Shown here: positions 1 to 12,672 of the stretch, piece by piece | Layout: each line of letters begins with the position of its first letter | Position numbering within the stretch: the first letter of the stretch is position 1 | Assembly (NCBI RefSeq): GCF_040115645.1 | Contig: NW_027096043.1 | Span: forward strand, 124,001-188,000 | DNA length: 64,000 nt | Direction: 5' to 3' | DNA from: Euwallacea fornicatus | Lineage: Eukaryota; Arthropoda; Insecta; Coleoptera; Curculionidae | Notes under the pieces: model-generated | What the model was told of the DNA's origin: nothing | Seen by the model: the letters and a program-made list of their open reading frames with translations, nothing else | Databases searched by the model: none | Program-made: the position numbers and the translations under genes

Positions 1-176
1 GTGGACGAGATCTTCAACATGACACAACACATCATGATCGTCTCGTTTTGAGTTTCCAAGATAAATAGTATTTTATGTGCTCAAACACACAAATTTTGTG
101 ACATTTCAGGTTTTGTAGCTCGATAACTTCGGCAAATGAACTCCAAAGTTCGTCAACGATGACTCATATTAATTCT
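1..176 (+). repeat. Reference monomer (M-type, C39 variant) setting the phase used here
   Basis: This unit sets the numbering: position 1 is the G of GTGGACGAG and position 176 the T of TTAATTCT. Conserved landmarks are AGATCT at 8-13, the palindrome ATCATGAT at 31-38 (here ATCATGAT has become ATCATGAT-C, with C instead of T at 39), AGCTCGATAACTTCG near 118-131 and ATTAAT at 168-173. It carries the M-type block of linked changes: A93, A103, A108, G110 and T111 (AAATTTTGTG, ACATTTCAGG, TTTTG). The rarer C39 change is shared with units starting at 24641, 31858, 44003, 48931 and 50867. The unit at 24641 looks identical to this one over all 176 bp, although the following monomers differ. Confidence 0.9.
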
Positions 177-428
177 GTGAACGAGATCTTCAACATGACA
201 CAACACATCATGATTGTCTCGTTTTGAGTTTCCAAGATAAATAGTATTTTATGTGCTCAAACACACAAGTTTTGTGACTTTTCGGAATTTGTAGCTCGAT
301 AACTTCGGGAAATGAACTCCAAAGTTCGTCAACGATGACTCATATTAATTCTGTGGACGAGATCTTCAACATGACACAACACATCATGATTGTCTCGTTT
401 TGAGTTTCCAAGATAAATAGTATTTTAT

Positions 429-452
429 GTGTTCAAACACACAAGTTTTGTG
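429..452 (+). other. Tandem short hairpins inside the monomer (positions 77-100)
   Basis: In T80 units such as this one, GTGTT-CA-AACAC is a perfect 5-bp inverted repeat. It is followed at once by CACAA-GTT-TTGTG, another perfect 5-bp inverted repeat, and the two share the middle C. In C80 units the first arm becomes GTGCT, with one mismatch. In GTTAAGGG or GTTTAGAG units the second stem is lost. M-type units instead have CACAAATTTTGTG, with 6-bp arms around a single base. Dyad symmetry is a reported property of many centromeric satellites; function here is not shown. Confidence 0.7.
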
Positions 453-489
453 ACTTTTCGGAATTTGTAGCTCGATAACTTCGGGAAAT

Positions 490-503
490 GAACTCCAAAG
501 TTC
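490..503 (+). other. Short hairpin GAACT-CCAA-AGTTC (positions 138-151)
   Basis: A perfect 5-bp inverted repeat with a 4-base loop, present in most monomers. It is disrupted in AGTCCTTC, AGGTCTTC and GAAATCC/AGATC variants and partly changed in TTATTC or TTGTTC variants. The AGATC change does not restore pairing with GAAATCC, so I see no compensatory pattern. Confidence 0.65.
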
Positions 504-1784
504 GTCAACGATGACTCATATTAATTCTGTGGACGAGATCTTCAACATGACACAACACATCATGATTGTCTCGTTTTGAGTTTCCAAGATAAATAGTATT
601 TTATGTGCTCAAACACACAAATTTTGTGACATTTCAGGTTTTGTAGCTCGATAACTTCGGCAAATGAACTCCAAAGTTCGTCAACGATGACTCATATTAA
701 TTCTGTGAACGAGATCTTCAACATGACACAACACATCATGATTGTCTCGTTTTGAGTTTCCAAGATAAATAGTATTTTATGTGTTCAAACACACAAGTTT
801 TGTGACTTTTCGGAATTTGTAGCTCGATAACTTCGGGAAATGAACTCCAAAGTTCTTCAACGATGACTCATATTAATTCTGTGAACGAGATCTTCAACAT
901 GACACAACACATCATGATTGTCTCGTTTTGAGTTTCCAAGATAAATAGTATTTTATGTGCTCAAACACACAAGTTTTGTGACATTTCAGGTTTTGTAGCT
1001 CGATAACTTCGGCAAATGAACTCCAAAGTTCGTCAACGATGACTCATATTAATTCTGTGAACGAGATCTTCAACATGACACAACACATCATGATTGTCTC
1101 GTTTTGAGTTTCCAAGATAAATAGTATTTTATGTGTTCAAACACACAAGTTTTGTGACTTTTCGGAATTTGTAGCTCGATAACTTCGGGAAATGAACTCC
1201 AAAGTTCTTCAACGATGACTCATATTAATTCTGTGAACGAGATCTTCAACATGACACAACACATCATGATTGTCTCGTTTTGAGTTTCCAAGATAAATAG
1301 TATTTTAAGTGTTCAAACACACAAGTTTTGTGACTTTTCGGAATTTGTAGCTCGATAACTTCGGGAAATGAACTCCAAAGTTCTTCAACGATGACTCATA
1401 TTAATTCTGTGAACGAGATCTTCAACATGACACAACACATCATGATTGTCTCGTTTTGAGTTTCCAAGATAAATAGTATTTTATGTGCTCAAACACACAA
1501 ATTTTGTGACATTTCAGGTTTTGTAGCTCGATAACTTCGGCAAATGAACTCCAAAGTTCTTCAACGATGACTCATATTAATTCTGTAGACGAGATCTTCA
1601 ACATGACACAACACATCATGATTGTCTCGTTTTGAGTTTCCAAGATAAATAGTATTTTAAGTGTTCAAACACACAAGTTTTGTGACTTTTCGGAATTTGT
1701 AGCTCGATAACTTCGGGAAATGAACTCCAAAGTTCGTCAACGATGACTCATATTAATTCTGTGGACGAGATCTTCAACATGACA

Positions 1785-1810
1785 CAACACATCATGATTG
1801 TTTCGTGTTG
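1785..1810 (+). other. Inverted repeat CAACAC / GTGTTG around ATCATGAT
   Basis: Units combining CAC at 28-30 with GTGTTG at 45-50 have a perfect 6-bp inverted repeat separated by 14 bases. The spacer begins with the palindrome ATCATGAT. In CGC units one pair becomes G-T, tolerable in RNA but a mismatch in DNA. In TCTCGTTTTG units one pair is mismatched. Confidence 0.6.
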
Positions 1811-2816
1811 AGTTTCCAAGATAAATAGTATTTTATGTGCTCAAACACACAAGTTAAGGGACTTTTCAGGATTTGTAGCTCGATAACTTCGACAAATGAA
1901 CTCCAAAGTTCTTCAACGATGACTCATATTAATTCTGTGGACGAGATCTTCAACATGACACAACGCATCATGATTGTTTCGTGTTGAGTTTCCAAGATAA
2001 ATAGTATTTTATGTGCTCAAACACACAAGTTAAGGGACTTTTCAGGATTTGTAGCTCGATAACTTCGACAAATGAACTCCAAAGTTCGTCAACGATGACT
2101 CATATTAATCAGGTGAACGAGATCTTCAACATGACACAACACATCATGATTGTTTCGTGTTGAGTTTCCAAGATAAATAGTATTTTATGTGCTCAGACAC
2201 ACAAGTTTTGTGACTTTTCGGAATTTGTAGTTCGATAACTTCGGGAAATGAACTCCAAAGTTCTTCAACGATGACTCATATTAATTCTGTAGACGAGATC
2301 TTCAACATGACACAACACATCATGATTGTTTCGTGTTGAGTTTCCAAGATAAATAGTATTTTATGTGCTCAAACACACAAGTTAAGGGACTTTTCAGGAT
2401 TTGTAGCTCGATAACTTCGACAAATGAACTCCAAAGTTCTTCAACGATGACTCATATTAATTCTGTGGACGAGATCTTCAACATGACACAACGCATCATG
2501 ATTGTTTCGTGTTGAGTTTCCAAGATAAATAGTATTTTATGTGCTCAAACACACAAGTTTTGTGACTTTTCGGAATTTGTGGCTCGATAACTTCGGGAAA
2601 TGAACTCCAAAGGTCTTCAACGATGACTCATATTAATCAGGTGGACGAGATCTTCAACATGACACAACACATCATGATTGCTTCGTGTTGAGTTTCCAAG
2701 ATAAATAGTATTTTATGTGCTCAAACACACAAGTTTAGAGACTTTTCAGGATTTGTAGCTCGATAACTTCGGCAAATGAACTCCAAAGTTCTTCAACGAT
2801 GACTCATATTAATCAG

Positions 2817-2992
2817 GTGGACGAGATCTTCAACATGACACAACACATCATGATTGTTTCGTGTTGAGTTTCCAAGATAAATAGTATTTTATGTGCTCAA
2901 ACACACAAGTTTTGTGACTTTTCAGGATTTGTAGCTCGATAACTTCGACAGATGAACTCCAAAGTTCTTCAACGATGACTCATATTAATCAG
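2817..2992 (+). repeat. Monomer present in duplication copy A but missing from copy B
   Basis: This unit carries TTTTCAGG and the GACAGATG variant. In copy B the preceding AAGTTTAGAG unit (7393-7568) is followed directly by the L-type unit at 7569. An exact one-monomer difference is the expected trace of unequal crossover or replication slippage at register. Whether this is a gain in A or a loss in B cannot be told from the window, although a GACAGATG-bearing unit also precedes L-type units at 12849, 13553, 14785, 15489 and 17777, which favours loss in B. Confidence 0.8.
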
Positions 2993-3168
2993 GTGGACGA
3001 GAACTTCAACTTGGCACAACACATCATGATTGTATCTTGTTGAGCTTCAAAGATAAATAGTATTTTACGTGCTCAAACACACAAGTTTTGTGACTTTTCG
3101 GAATTTGTAGCTCGATAACTTCGGCAAATGAACTCCAAAGTTCTTCAACGATGACTCATATTAATCAG
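2993..3168 (+). repeat. L-type diverged monomer (GAACTTCAACTTGGC)
   Basis: About eight linked substitutions in the first half separate this type from all others: A11, T19, G22, A42, T45, C53, A57 and C76. They give GAACTTCAACTTGGC, TATCTTGTTG, AGCTTCAAAG and TTACGTG. The AGATCT site is destroyed. Further copies start at 7569, 10561, 13025, 13729, 14961, 15665 and 17953, always after an AATCAG junction and only in the left zone. The second half is not diagnostic: some copies continue with GTTTTG (2993, 7569) and others with GTTAAGGG (13025, 14961), so crossovers have exchanged the right half. Confidence 0.85.
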
Positions 3169-6164
3169 GTGGACGAGATCTTCAACATGACACAACACAT
3201 CATGATTGTTTCGTTTTGAGTTTCCAAGATAAATAGTATTTTATGTGTTCAAACACACAAGTTTTGTGACTTTTCGGAATTTGTAGCTCGATAACTTCGA
3301 CAAATGAACTCCAAAGTTCTTCAACGGTTACTCATATTAATTCTGTGGACGAGATCTTCAACATGACACAACACATCATGATTGTCTCGTTTTGAGTTTC
3401 CAAGATAAATAGTATTTTATGTGTTCAAACACACAAGTTTTGTGACTTTTCGGAATTTGTAGCTCGATAACTTCGGGAAATGAACTCCAAAGTTCGTCAA
3501 CGATGACTCATATTAATTCTGTGGACGAGATCTTCAACATGACACAACACATCATGATTGTCTCGTTTTGAGTTTCCAAGATAAATAGTATTTTATGTGT
3601 TCAAACACACAAGTTTTGTGACTTTTCGGAATTTGTAGCTCGATAACTTCGGGAAATGAACTCCAAAGTTCGTCAACGATGACTCATATTAATTCTGTGG
3701 ACGAGATCTTCAACATGACACAACACATCATGATTGTCTCGTTTTGAGTTTCCAAGATAAATAGTATTTTATGTGTTCAAACACACAAGTTTTGTGACTT
3801 TTCGGAATTTGTAGCTCGATAACTTCGGCAAATGAACTCCAAAGTTCGTCAACGATGACTCATATTAATTCTGTGAACGAGATCTTCAACATGACACAAC
3901 ACATCATGATTGTCTCGTTTTGAGTTTCCAAGATAAATAGTATTTTATGTGTTCAAACACACAAGTTTTGTGACTTTTCGGAATTTGTAGCTCGATAACT
4001 TCGGGAAATGAACTCCAAAGTTCTTCAACGATGACTCATATTAATTCTGTGAACGAGATCTTCAACATGACACAACACATCACGATTGTCTCGTTTTGAG
4101 ATTCCAAGATAAATAGTATTTTATGTGCTCAAACACACAAGTTTTGTGACTTTTAGGAATTTGTGGCTCGATAACTTCGGGAAATGAACTCCAAAGTTCT
4201 TCAACGATGACTCATATTAATTCTGTGGTCGAGATCTTCAACATGACACAACGCATCATGATTGCTTCGTGTTGAGTTTCCAAGATAAATAGTATTTTAT
4301 GTGCTCAAACACACAGGTTAAGGGACTTTTCAGGATTTGTAGCTCGATAACTTCGACAAATGAACTCCAAAGTTCTTCAACGATGACTCATATTAATTCT
4401 GTGAACGAGATCTTCAACATGACACAACACATCATGATTGTCTCGTTTTGAGTTTCCAAGATAAATAGTATTTTATGTGCTCAAACACACAAATTTTGTG
4501 ACATTTCAGGTTTTGTAGCTCGATAACTTCGGCAAATGAACTCCAAAGTTCGTCAACGATGACTCATATTAATTCTGTGAACGAGATCTTCAACATGACA
4601 CAACACATCATGATTGTCTCGTTTTGAGTTTCCAAGATAAATAGTATTTTATGTGCTCAAACACACAAGTTTTGTGACTTTTCGGAATTTGTAGCTCGAT
4701 AACTTCGGCAAATGAACTCCAAAGTTCTTCAACGATGACTCATATTAATTCTGTGAACGAGATCTTCAACATGACACAACACATCATGATTGTTTCGTGT
4801 TGAGTTTCCAAGATAAATAGTATTTTATGTGCTCAAACACACAAGTTTTGTGACTTTTCGGAATTTGTAGCTCGATAACTTCGGGAAATGAACTCCAAAG
4901 TTCTTCAACGATGACTCATATTAATTCTGTGGACGAGATCTTCAACATGACACAACGCATCATGATTGCTTCGTGTTGAGTTTCCAAGATAAATAGTATT
5001 TTATGTGTTCAAACACACAAGTTTTGTGACTTGTCGAAATTTGTAGCTCGATAACTTCGGGAAATGAACTCCAAAGTTCTTCAACGATGACTCATATTAA
5101 TTCTGTGGACGAGATCTTCAACATGACACAACGCATCATGATTGTTTCGTGTTGAGTTTCCAAGATAAATAGTATTTTATGTGTTCAAACACACAAGTTT
5201 TGTGACTTGTCGGAATTTGTAGCTCGATAACTTCGACAAATGAACTCCAAAGTTCTTCAACGGTGACTCATATTAATTCTGTGGACGAGATCTTCAACAT
5301 GACACAACACATCATGATTGTCTCGTTTTGAGTTTCCAAGATAAATAGTATTTTATGTGTTCAAACACACAAGTTTTGTGACTTTTCGGAATTTGTAGCT
5401 CGATAACTTCGGGAAATGAACTCCAAAGTTCGTCAACGATGACTCATATTAATTCTGTGGACGAGATCTTCAACATGACACAACACATCATGATTGTCTC
5501 GTTTTGAGTTTCCAAGATAAATAGTATTTTATGTGTTCAAACACACAAGTTTTGTGACTTTTCGGAATTTGTAGCTCGATAACTTCGGGAAATGAACTCC
5601 AAAGTTCGTCAACGATGACTCATATTAATTCTGTGGACGAGATCTTCAACATGACACAACACATCATGATTGTCTCGTTTTGAGTTTCCAAGATAAATAG
5701 TATTTTATGTGCTCAAACACACAAATTTTGTGACATTTCAGGTTTTGTAGCTCGATAACTTCGGCAAATGAACTCCAAAGTTCGTCAACGATGACTCATA
5801 TTAATTCTGTGAACGAGATCTTCAACATGACACAACACATCATGATTGTCTCGTTTTGAGTTTCCAAGATAAATAGTATTTTATGTGTTCAAACACACAA
5901 GTTTTGTGACTTTTCGGAATTTGTAGCTCGATAACTTCGGGAAATGAACTCCAAAGTTCTTCAACGATGACTCATATTAATTCTGTGAACGAGATCTTCA
6001 ACATGACACAACACATCATGATTGTCTCGTTTTGAGTTTCCAAGATAAATAGTATTTTATGTGCTCAAACACACAAGTTTTGTGACTTTTCGGAATTTGT
6101 AGCTCGATAACTTCGGGAAATGAACTCCAAAGTTCGTCAACGATGACTCATATTAATTCTGTGG

Positions 6165-9100
6165 ACGAGATCTTCAACATGACACAACACATCATGATTG
6201 TCTCGTTTTGAGTTTCCAAGATAAATAGTATTTTATGTGCTCAAACACACAAATTTTGTGACATTTCAGGTTTTGTAGCTCGATAACTTCGGCAAATGAA
6301 CTCCAAAGTTCTTCAACGATGACTCATATTAATTCTGTAGACGAGATCTTCAACATGACACAACACATCATGATTGTCTCGTTTTGAGTTTCCAAGATAA
6401 ATAGTATTTTATGTGCTCAAACACACAAGTTTTGTGACTTTTCGGAATTTGTAGCTCGATAACTTCGGGAAATGAACTCCAAAGTTCGTCAACGATGACT
6501 CATATTAATTCTGTGGACGAGATCTTCAACATGACACAACACATCATGATTGTTTCGTGTTGAGTTTCCAAGATAAATAGTATTTTATGTGCTCAAACAC
6601 ACAAGTTAAGGGACTTTTCAGGATTTGTAGCTCGATAACTTCGACAAATGAACTCCAAAGTTCTTCAACGATGACTCATATTAATTCTGTGGACGAGATC
6701 TTCAACATGACACAACGCATCATGATTGTTTCGTGTTGAGTTTCCAAGATAAATAGTATTTTATGTGCTCAAACACACAAGTTAAGGGACTTTTCAGGAT
6801 TTGTAGCTCGATAACTTCGACAAATGAACTCCAAAGTTCGTCAACGATGACTCATATTAATCAGGTGAACGAGATCTTCAACATGACACAACACATCATG
6901 ATTGTTTCGTGTTGAGTTTCCAAGATAAATAGTATTTTATGTGCTCAGACACACAAGTTTTGTGACTTTTCGGAATTTGTAGCTCGATAACTTCGGGAAA
7001 TGAACTCCAAAGTTCTTCAACGATGACTCATATTAATTCTGTAGACGAGATCTTCAACATGACACAACACATCATGATTGTTTCGTGTTGAGTTTCCAAG
7101 ATAAATAGTATTTTATGTGCTCAAACACACAAGTTAAGGGACTTTTCAGGATTTGTAGCTCGATAACTTCGACAAATGAACTCCAAAGTTCTTCAACGAT
7201 GACTCATATTAATTCTGTGGACGAGATCTTCAACATGACACAACGCATCATGATTGTTTCGTGTTGAGTTTCCAAGATAAATAGTATTTTATGTGCTCAA
7301 ACACACAAGTTTTGTGACTTTTCGGAATTTGTGGCTCGATAACTTCGGGAAATGAACTCCAAAGGTCTTCAACGATGACTCATATTAATCAGGTGGACGA
7401 GATCTTCAACATGACACAACACATCATGATTGCTTCGTGTTGAGTTTCCAAGATAAATAGTATTTTATGTGCTCAAACACACAAGTTTAGAGACTTTTCA
7501 GGATTTGTAGCTCGATAACTTCGGCAAATGAACTCCAAAGTTCTTCAACGATGACTCATATTAATCAGGTGGACGAGAACTTCAACTTGGCACAACACAT
7601 CATGATTGTATCTTGTTGAGCTTCAAAGATAAATAGTATTTTACGTGCTCAAACACACAAGTTTTGTGACTTTTCGGAATTTGTAGCTCGATAACTTCGG
7701 CAAATGAACTCCAAAGTTCTTCAACGATGACTCATATTAATCAGGTGGACGAGATCTTCAACATGACACAACACATCATGATTGTTTCGTTTTGAGTTTC
7801 CAAGATAAATAGTATTTTATGTGTTCAAACACACAAGTTTTGTGACTTTTCGGAATTTGTAGCTCGATAACTTCGACAAATGAACTCCAAAGTTCTTCAA
7901 CGGTGACTCATATTAATTCTGTGGACGAGATCTTCAACATGACACAACACATCATGATTGTCTCGTTTTGAGTTTCCAAGATAAATAGTATTTTATGTGT
8001 TCAAACACACAAGTTTTGTGACTTTTCGGAATTTGTAGCTCGATAACTTCGGGAAATGAACTCCAAAGTTCGTCAACGATGACTCATATTAATTCTGTGG
8101 ACGAGATCTTCAACATGACACAACACATCATGATTGTCTCGTTTTGAGTTTCCAAGATAAATAGTATTTTATGTGTTCAAACACACAAGTTTTGTGACTT
8201 TTCGGAATTTGTAGCTCGATAACTTCGGGAAATGAACTCCAAAGTTCGTCAACGATGACTCATATTAATTCTGTGGACGAGATCTTCAACATGACACAAC
8301 ACATCATGATTGTCTCGTTTTGAGTTTCCAAGATAAATAGTATTTTATGTGTTCAAACACACAAGTTTTGTGACTTTTCGGAATTTGTAGCTCGATAACT
8401 TCGGCAAATGAACTCCAAAGTTCGTCAACGATGACTCATATTAATTCTGTGAACGAGATCTTCAACATGACACAACACATCATGATTGTCTCGTTTTGAG
8501 TTTCCAAGATAAATAGTATTTTATGTGTTCAAACACACAAGTTTTGTGACTTTTCGGAATTTGTAGCTCGATAACTTCGGGAAATGAACTCCAAAGTTCT
8601 TCAACGATGACTCATATTAATTCTGTGAACGAGATCTTCAACATGACACAACACATCACGATTGTCTCGTTTTGAGATTCCAAGATAAATAGTATTTTAT
8701 GTGCTCAAACACACAAGTTTTGTGACTTTTAGGAATTTGTGGCTCGATAACTTCGGGAAATGAACTCCAAAGTTCTTCAACGATGACTCATATTAATTCT
8801 GTGGTCGAGATCTTCAACATGACACAACGCATCATGATTGCTTCGTGTTGAGTTTCCAAGATAAATAGTATTTTATGTGCTCAAACACACAGGTTAAGGG
8901 ACTTTTCAGGATTTGTAGCTCGATAACTTCGACAAATGAACTCCAAAGTTCTTCAACGATGACTCATATTAATTCTGTGAACGAGATCTTCAACATGACA
9001 CAACACATCATGATTGTCTCGTTTTGAGTTTCCAAGATAAATAGTATTTTATGTGCTCAAACACACAAATTTTGTGACATTTCAGGTTTTGTAGCTCGAT

Positions 9101-9256
9101 AACTTCGGCAAATGAACTCCAAAGTTCGTCAACGATGACTCATATTAATTCTGTGAACGAGATCTTCAACATGACACAACACATCATGATTGTCTCGTTT
9201 TGAGTTTCCAAGATAAATAGTATTTTATGTGCTCAAACACACAAGTTTTGTGACTT
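6165..9256 (+). repeat. Segmental duplication, copy B (one monomer shorter)
   Basis: This is the partner of 1413-4680, with the same rare markers in the same order. It ends where position 105 of the unit at 9153 becomes G (ACTTGTCGG) while copy A keeps T at 4681. The 1,484 bp between the copies (4681-6164) is ordinary satellite of the same mixture. Confidence 0.85.
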
Positions 9257-9680
9257 GTCGGAATTTGTAGCTCGATAACTTCGGGAAATGAACTCCAAAG
9301 TTCTTCAACGATGACTCATATTAATTCTGTGGACGAGATCTTCAACATAACACAACACATCATGATTGTTTCGTGTTGAGTTTCCAAGATAAATAGTATT
9401 TTATGTGCTCAAACACACAAGTTTTGTGACTTTTCGGAATTTGTAGCTCGATAACTTCGGCAAATGAACTCCAAAGTTCGTCAACGATGACTCATATTAA
9501 TTCTGTGAACGAGATCTTCAACATGACACAACACATCATGATTGTCTCGTTTTGAGTTTCCAAGATAAATAGTATTTTATGTGTTCAAACACACAAGTTT
9601 TCTGACTTTTCGGAATTTGCAGCTCGATAACTTCGGGAAATGAACTCCAAAGTTCGTCAACGATGACTCATATTAATTCT

Positions 9681-10032
9681 GTGGACGAGATCTTCAACAT
9701 GACACAACACATCATGATTGTCTCGTTTTGAGTTTCCAAGATAAATAGTATTTTATATGTTCAAACACACAAGTTTTGTGACTTTTCGGAATTTGTAGCT
9801 CGATAACTTCGACAAATGAACTCCAAAGTTCTTCAACGGTGACTCATATTAATCAGGTGGACGAGATCTTCAACATGACACAACACATCATGATTGTCTC
9901 GTTTTGAGTTTCCAAGATAAATAGTATTTTATATGTTCAAACACACAAGTTTTGTGACTTTTCGGAATTTGTAGCTCGATAACTTCGACAAATGAACTCC
10001 AAAGTTCTTCAACGGTGACTCATATTAATCAG
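9681..10032 (+). repeat. Adjacent near-identical monomer pair (TATATGTTC variant)
   Basis: The units starting at 9681 and 9857 share TTATATGTTC, GACAAATG and AACGGTGAC, and differ only at the 5' junction (TCT versus CAG). This is a simple one-monomer duplication, the shortest level of expansion seen in the array. Confidence 0.65.
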
Positions 10033-10208
10033 GTGGACGAGATCTTCAACATGACACAACACATCATGATTGTTTCGTGTTGAGTTTCCAAGATAAATAG
10101 TATTTTATGTGCTCAAACACACAAGTTAAGAGACTTTTCAGGATTTGTAGCTCGATAACTTCGGCAAATGAACTCCAAAGTTCTTCAACGGTGACTCATA
10201 TTAATCAC

Positions 10209-10384
10209 GTGGACGAGATCTTCAACATGACACAACACATCATGATTGTTTCGTGTTGAGTTTCCAAGATAAATAATATTTTATGTGCTCAAACACACAA
10301 GTTTTGTGACTTTTCGGAATTTGTGGCTCGATAACTTCGGGAAATGAACTCCAAAGTTCTTCAACGATGACTCATATTAATCAG
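10209..10384 (+). repeat. Monomer with a unique ATCACGTGG junction
   Basis: AATCAG at the junction has become AATCAC, which creates the palindrome CACGTG at 10207-10212, the only one I noticed in the window. The same unit has AATAATATT instead of AATAGTATT. Both look like private point mutations in a single copy. Confidence 0.6.
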
Positions 10385-12672
10385 GTGGACGAGATCTTCA
10401 ACATGACACAACACATCATGATTGTTTCGTGTTGAGTTTCCAAGATAAATAGTATTTTATGTGCTCAAACACACAAGTTTTGTGACTTTTCAGGATTTGT
10501 AGCTCGATAACATCGACAAATGAACTCCAAAGTTCTTCAACGATGACTCATATTAATCAGGTGGACGAGAACTTCAACTTGGCACAACACATCATGATTG
10601 TATCTTGTTGAGCTTCAAAGATAAATAGTATTTTACGTGCTCAAACACACAAGTTTTGTGACTTTTCGGAATTTGTAGCTCGATAACTTCGGCAAATGAA
10701 CTCCAAAGTTCTTCAACGATGACTCATATTAATTCTGTGGACGAGATCTTCAACATGACACAACACATCATGATTGCTTCGTGTTGAGTTTCCAAGATAA
10801 ATAGTATTTTATGTGTTCAAACACACAAGTTTTGTGACTTGTCGGAATTTGTAGCTCGATAACTTCGGGAAATGAACTCCAAAGTTCTTCAACGATGACT
10901 CATATTAATTCTGTGGACGAGATCTTCAACATGACACAACACATCATGATTGTTTCGTGTTGAGTTTCCAAGATAAATAGTATTTTATGTGTTCAAACAC
11001 ACAAGTTTTGTGACTTGTCGGAATTTGTAGCTCGATAACTTCGGGAAATGAACTCCAAAGTTCTTCAACGATGACTCATATTAATTCTGTGGACGAGATC
11101 TTCAACATGACACAACACATCATGATTGTTTCGTGTTGAGTTTCCAAGATAAATAGTATTTTATGTGTTCAAACACACAAGTTTTGTGACTTTTCGGAAT
11201 TTGTAGCTCGATAACTTCGGCAAATGAACTCCAAAGTTCTTCAACGATGACTCATATTAATTCTGTGGACGAGATCTTCAACATGACACAACACATCATG
11301 ATTGCTTCGTGTTGAGTTTCCAAGATAAATAGTATTTTATGTGCTCAAACACACAAGTTTTGTGACTTTTCGGAATTTGTAGCTCGATAACTTCGGGAAA
11401 TGAACTCCAAAGTTCTTCAACGATGACTCATATTAATTCTGTGAACGAGATCTTCAACATGACACAACACATCATGATTGTCTCGTTTTGAGTTTCCAAG
11501 ATAAATAGTATTTTATGTGTTCAAACACACAAGTTTTGTGACTTTTCGGAATTTGTAGCTCGATAACTTCGGGAAATGAACTCCAAAGTTCGTCAACGAT
11601 GACTCATATTAATTCTGTGGACGAGATCTTCAACATGACACAACACATCATGATTGTCTCGTTTTGAGTTTCCAAGATAAATAGTATTTTATGTGTTCAA
11701 ACACACAAGTTTTGTGACTTTTCGGAATTTGTAGCTCGATAACTTCGACAAATGAACTCCAAAGTTCTTCAACGATGACTCATATTAATCAGGTGGACGA
11801 GATCTTCAACATAACACAACACATCATGATTGTTTCGTGTTGAGTTTCCAAGATAAATAGTATTTTATGTGCTCAAACACACAAGTTTTGTGACTTTTCG
11901 GAATTTGTAGCTCGATAACTTCGACAAATGAACTCCAAAGTTCTTCAACGATGACTCATATTAATCAGGTGGACGAGATCTTCAACATAACACAACACAT
12001 CATGATTGTTTCGTGTTGAGTTTCCAAGATAAATAGTATTTTATGTGCTCAAACACACAAGTTTTGTGACTTTTCGGAATTTGTAGCTCGATAACTTCGG
12101 CAAATGAACTCCAAAGTTCTTCAACGATGACTCATATTAATTCTGTGAACGAGATCTTCAACATGACACAACACATCATGATTGTTTCGTGTTGAGTTTC
12201 CAAGATAAATAGTATTTTATGTGCTCAAACACACAAGTTTTGTGACTTTTCGGAATTTGTAGCTCGATAACTTCGGGAAATGAACTCCAAAGTTCTTCAA
12301 CGATGACTCATATTAATTCTGTGGACGAGATCTTCAACATGACACAACGCATCATGATTGTTTCGTGTTGAGTTTCCAAGATAAATAGTATTTTATGTGT
12401 TCAAACACACAAGTTTTGTGACTTGTCGGAATTTGTAGCTCGATAACTTCGGCAAATGAACTCCAAAGTTCTTCAACGATGACTCATATTAATTCTGTGG
12501 ACGAGATCTTCAACATGACACAACGCATCATGATTGTTTCGTGTTGAGTTTCCAAGATAAATAGTATTTTATGTGTTCAAACACACAAGTTTTGTGACTT
12601 GTCGGAATTTGTAGCTCGATAACTTCGGGAAATGAACTCCAAAGTTCTTCAACGATGACTCATATTAATTCT

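Larger units (their letters stand above)
1413..4680 (+). repeat. Segmental duplication, copy A (about 18.5 monomers)
   Basis: This block recurs at 6165-9256. The shift is 4,752 bp (27 monomers) up to 2816 and 4,576 bp (26 monomers) from 2993, because copy B lacks one monomer. Private markers shared in the same order are AATCAGGTGAAC, GTGGCTCG with AGGTCTTC, AAGTTTAGAG, the L-type unit, CATCACGATTG with GAGATTCC, CTTTTAGGAATTTGTGG, GTGGTCGAG and ACACAGGTTAAGGG. The differences noticed are AAGTGT versus ATGTGC near 1659-1664, one T/C at 2231, and GGTTACTC versus GGTGACTC near 3327. Limits are the first mismatches met outside the block. Confidence 0.85.

Noticed and set aside
8..13. AGATCT, TCATGA and ATTAAT as regulatory palindromes
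   Set aside because: They are useful as restriction landmarks of the monomer (BglII, BspHI, AseI), but short palindromes of this size are expected by chance and are lost in several variants.
77..100. Hairpins as transcription terminators
   Set aside because: Stems of 5-6 bp without a following U-tract, repeated hundreds of times in non-coding satellite; no transcription unit to end.
121..160. CENP-B box
   Set aside because: CTTCGGGAAATG and the reverse strand of TTCAACGATGAC (CATCGTTGAA) share a few bases with the TTCG....A..CGGG core, but the CGGG half is missing. No monomer position fits the essential bases.
10205..10212. Yeast CDEI-like motif ATCACGTG
   Set aside because: It matches the consensus but occurs once through a private substitution in an otherwise regional satellite; no CDEII/CDEIII context.
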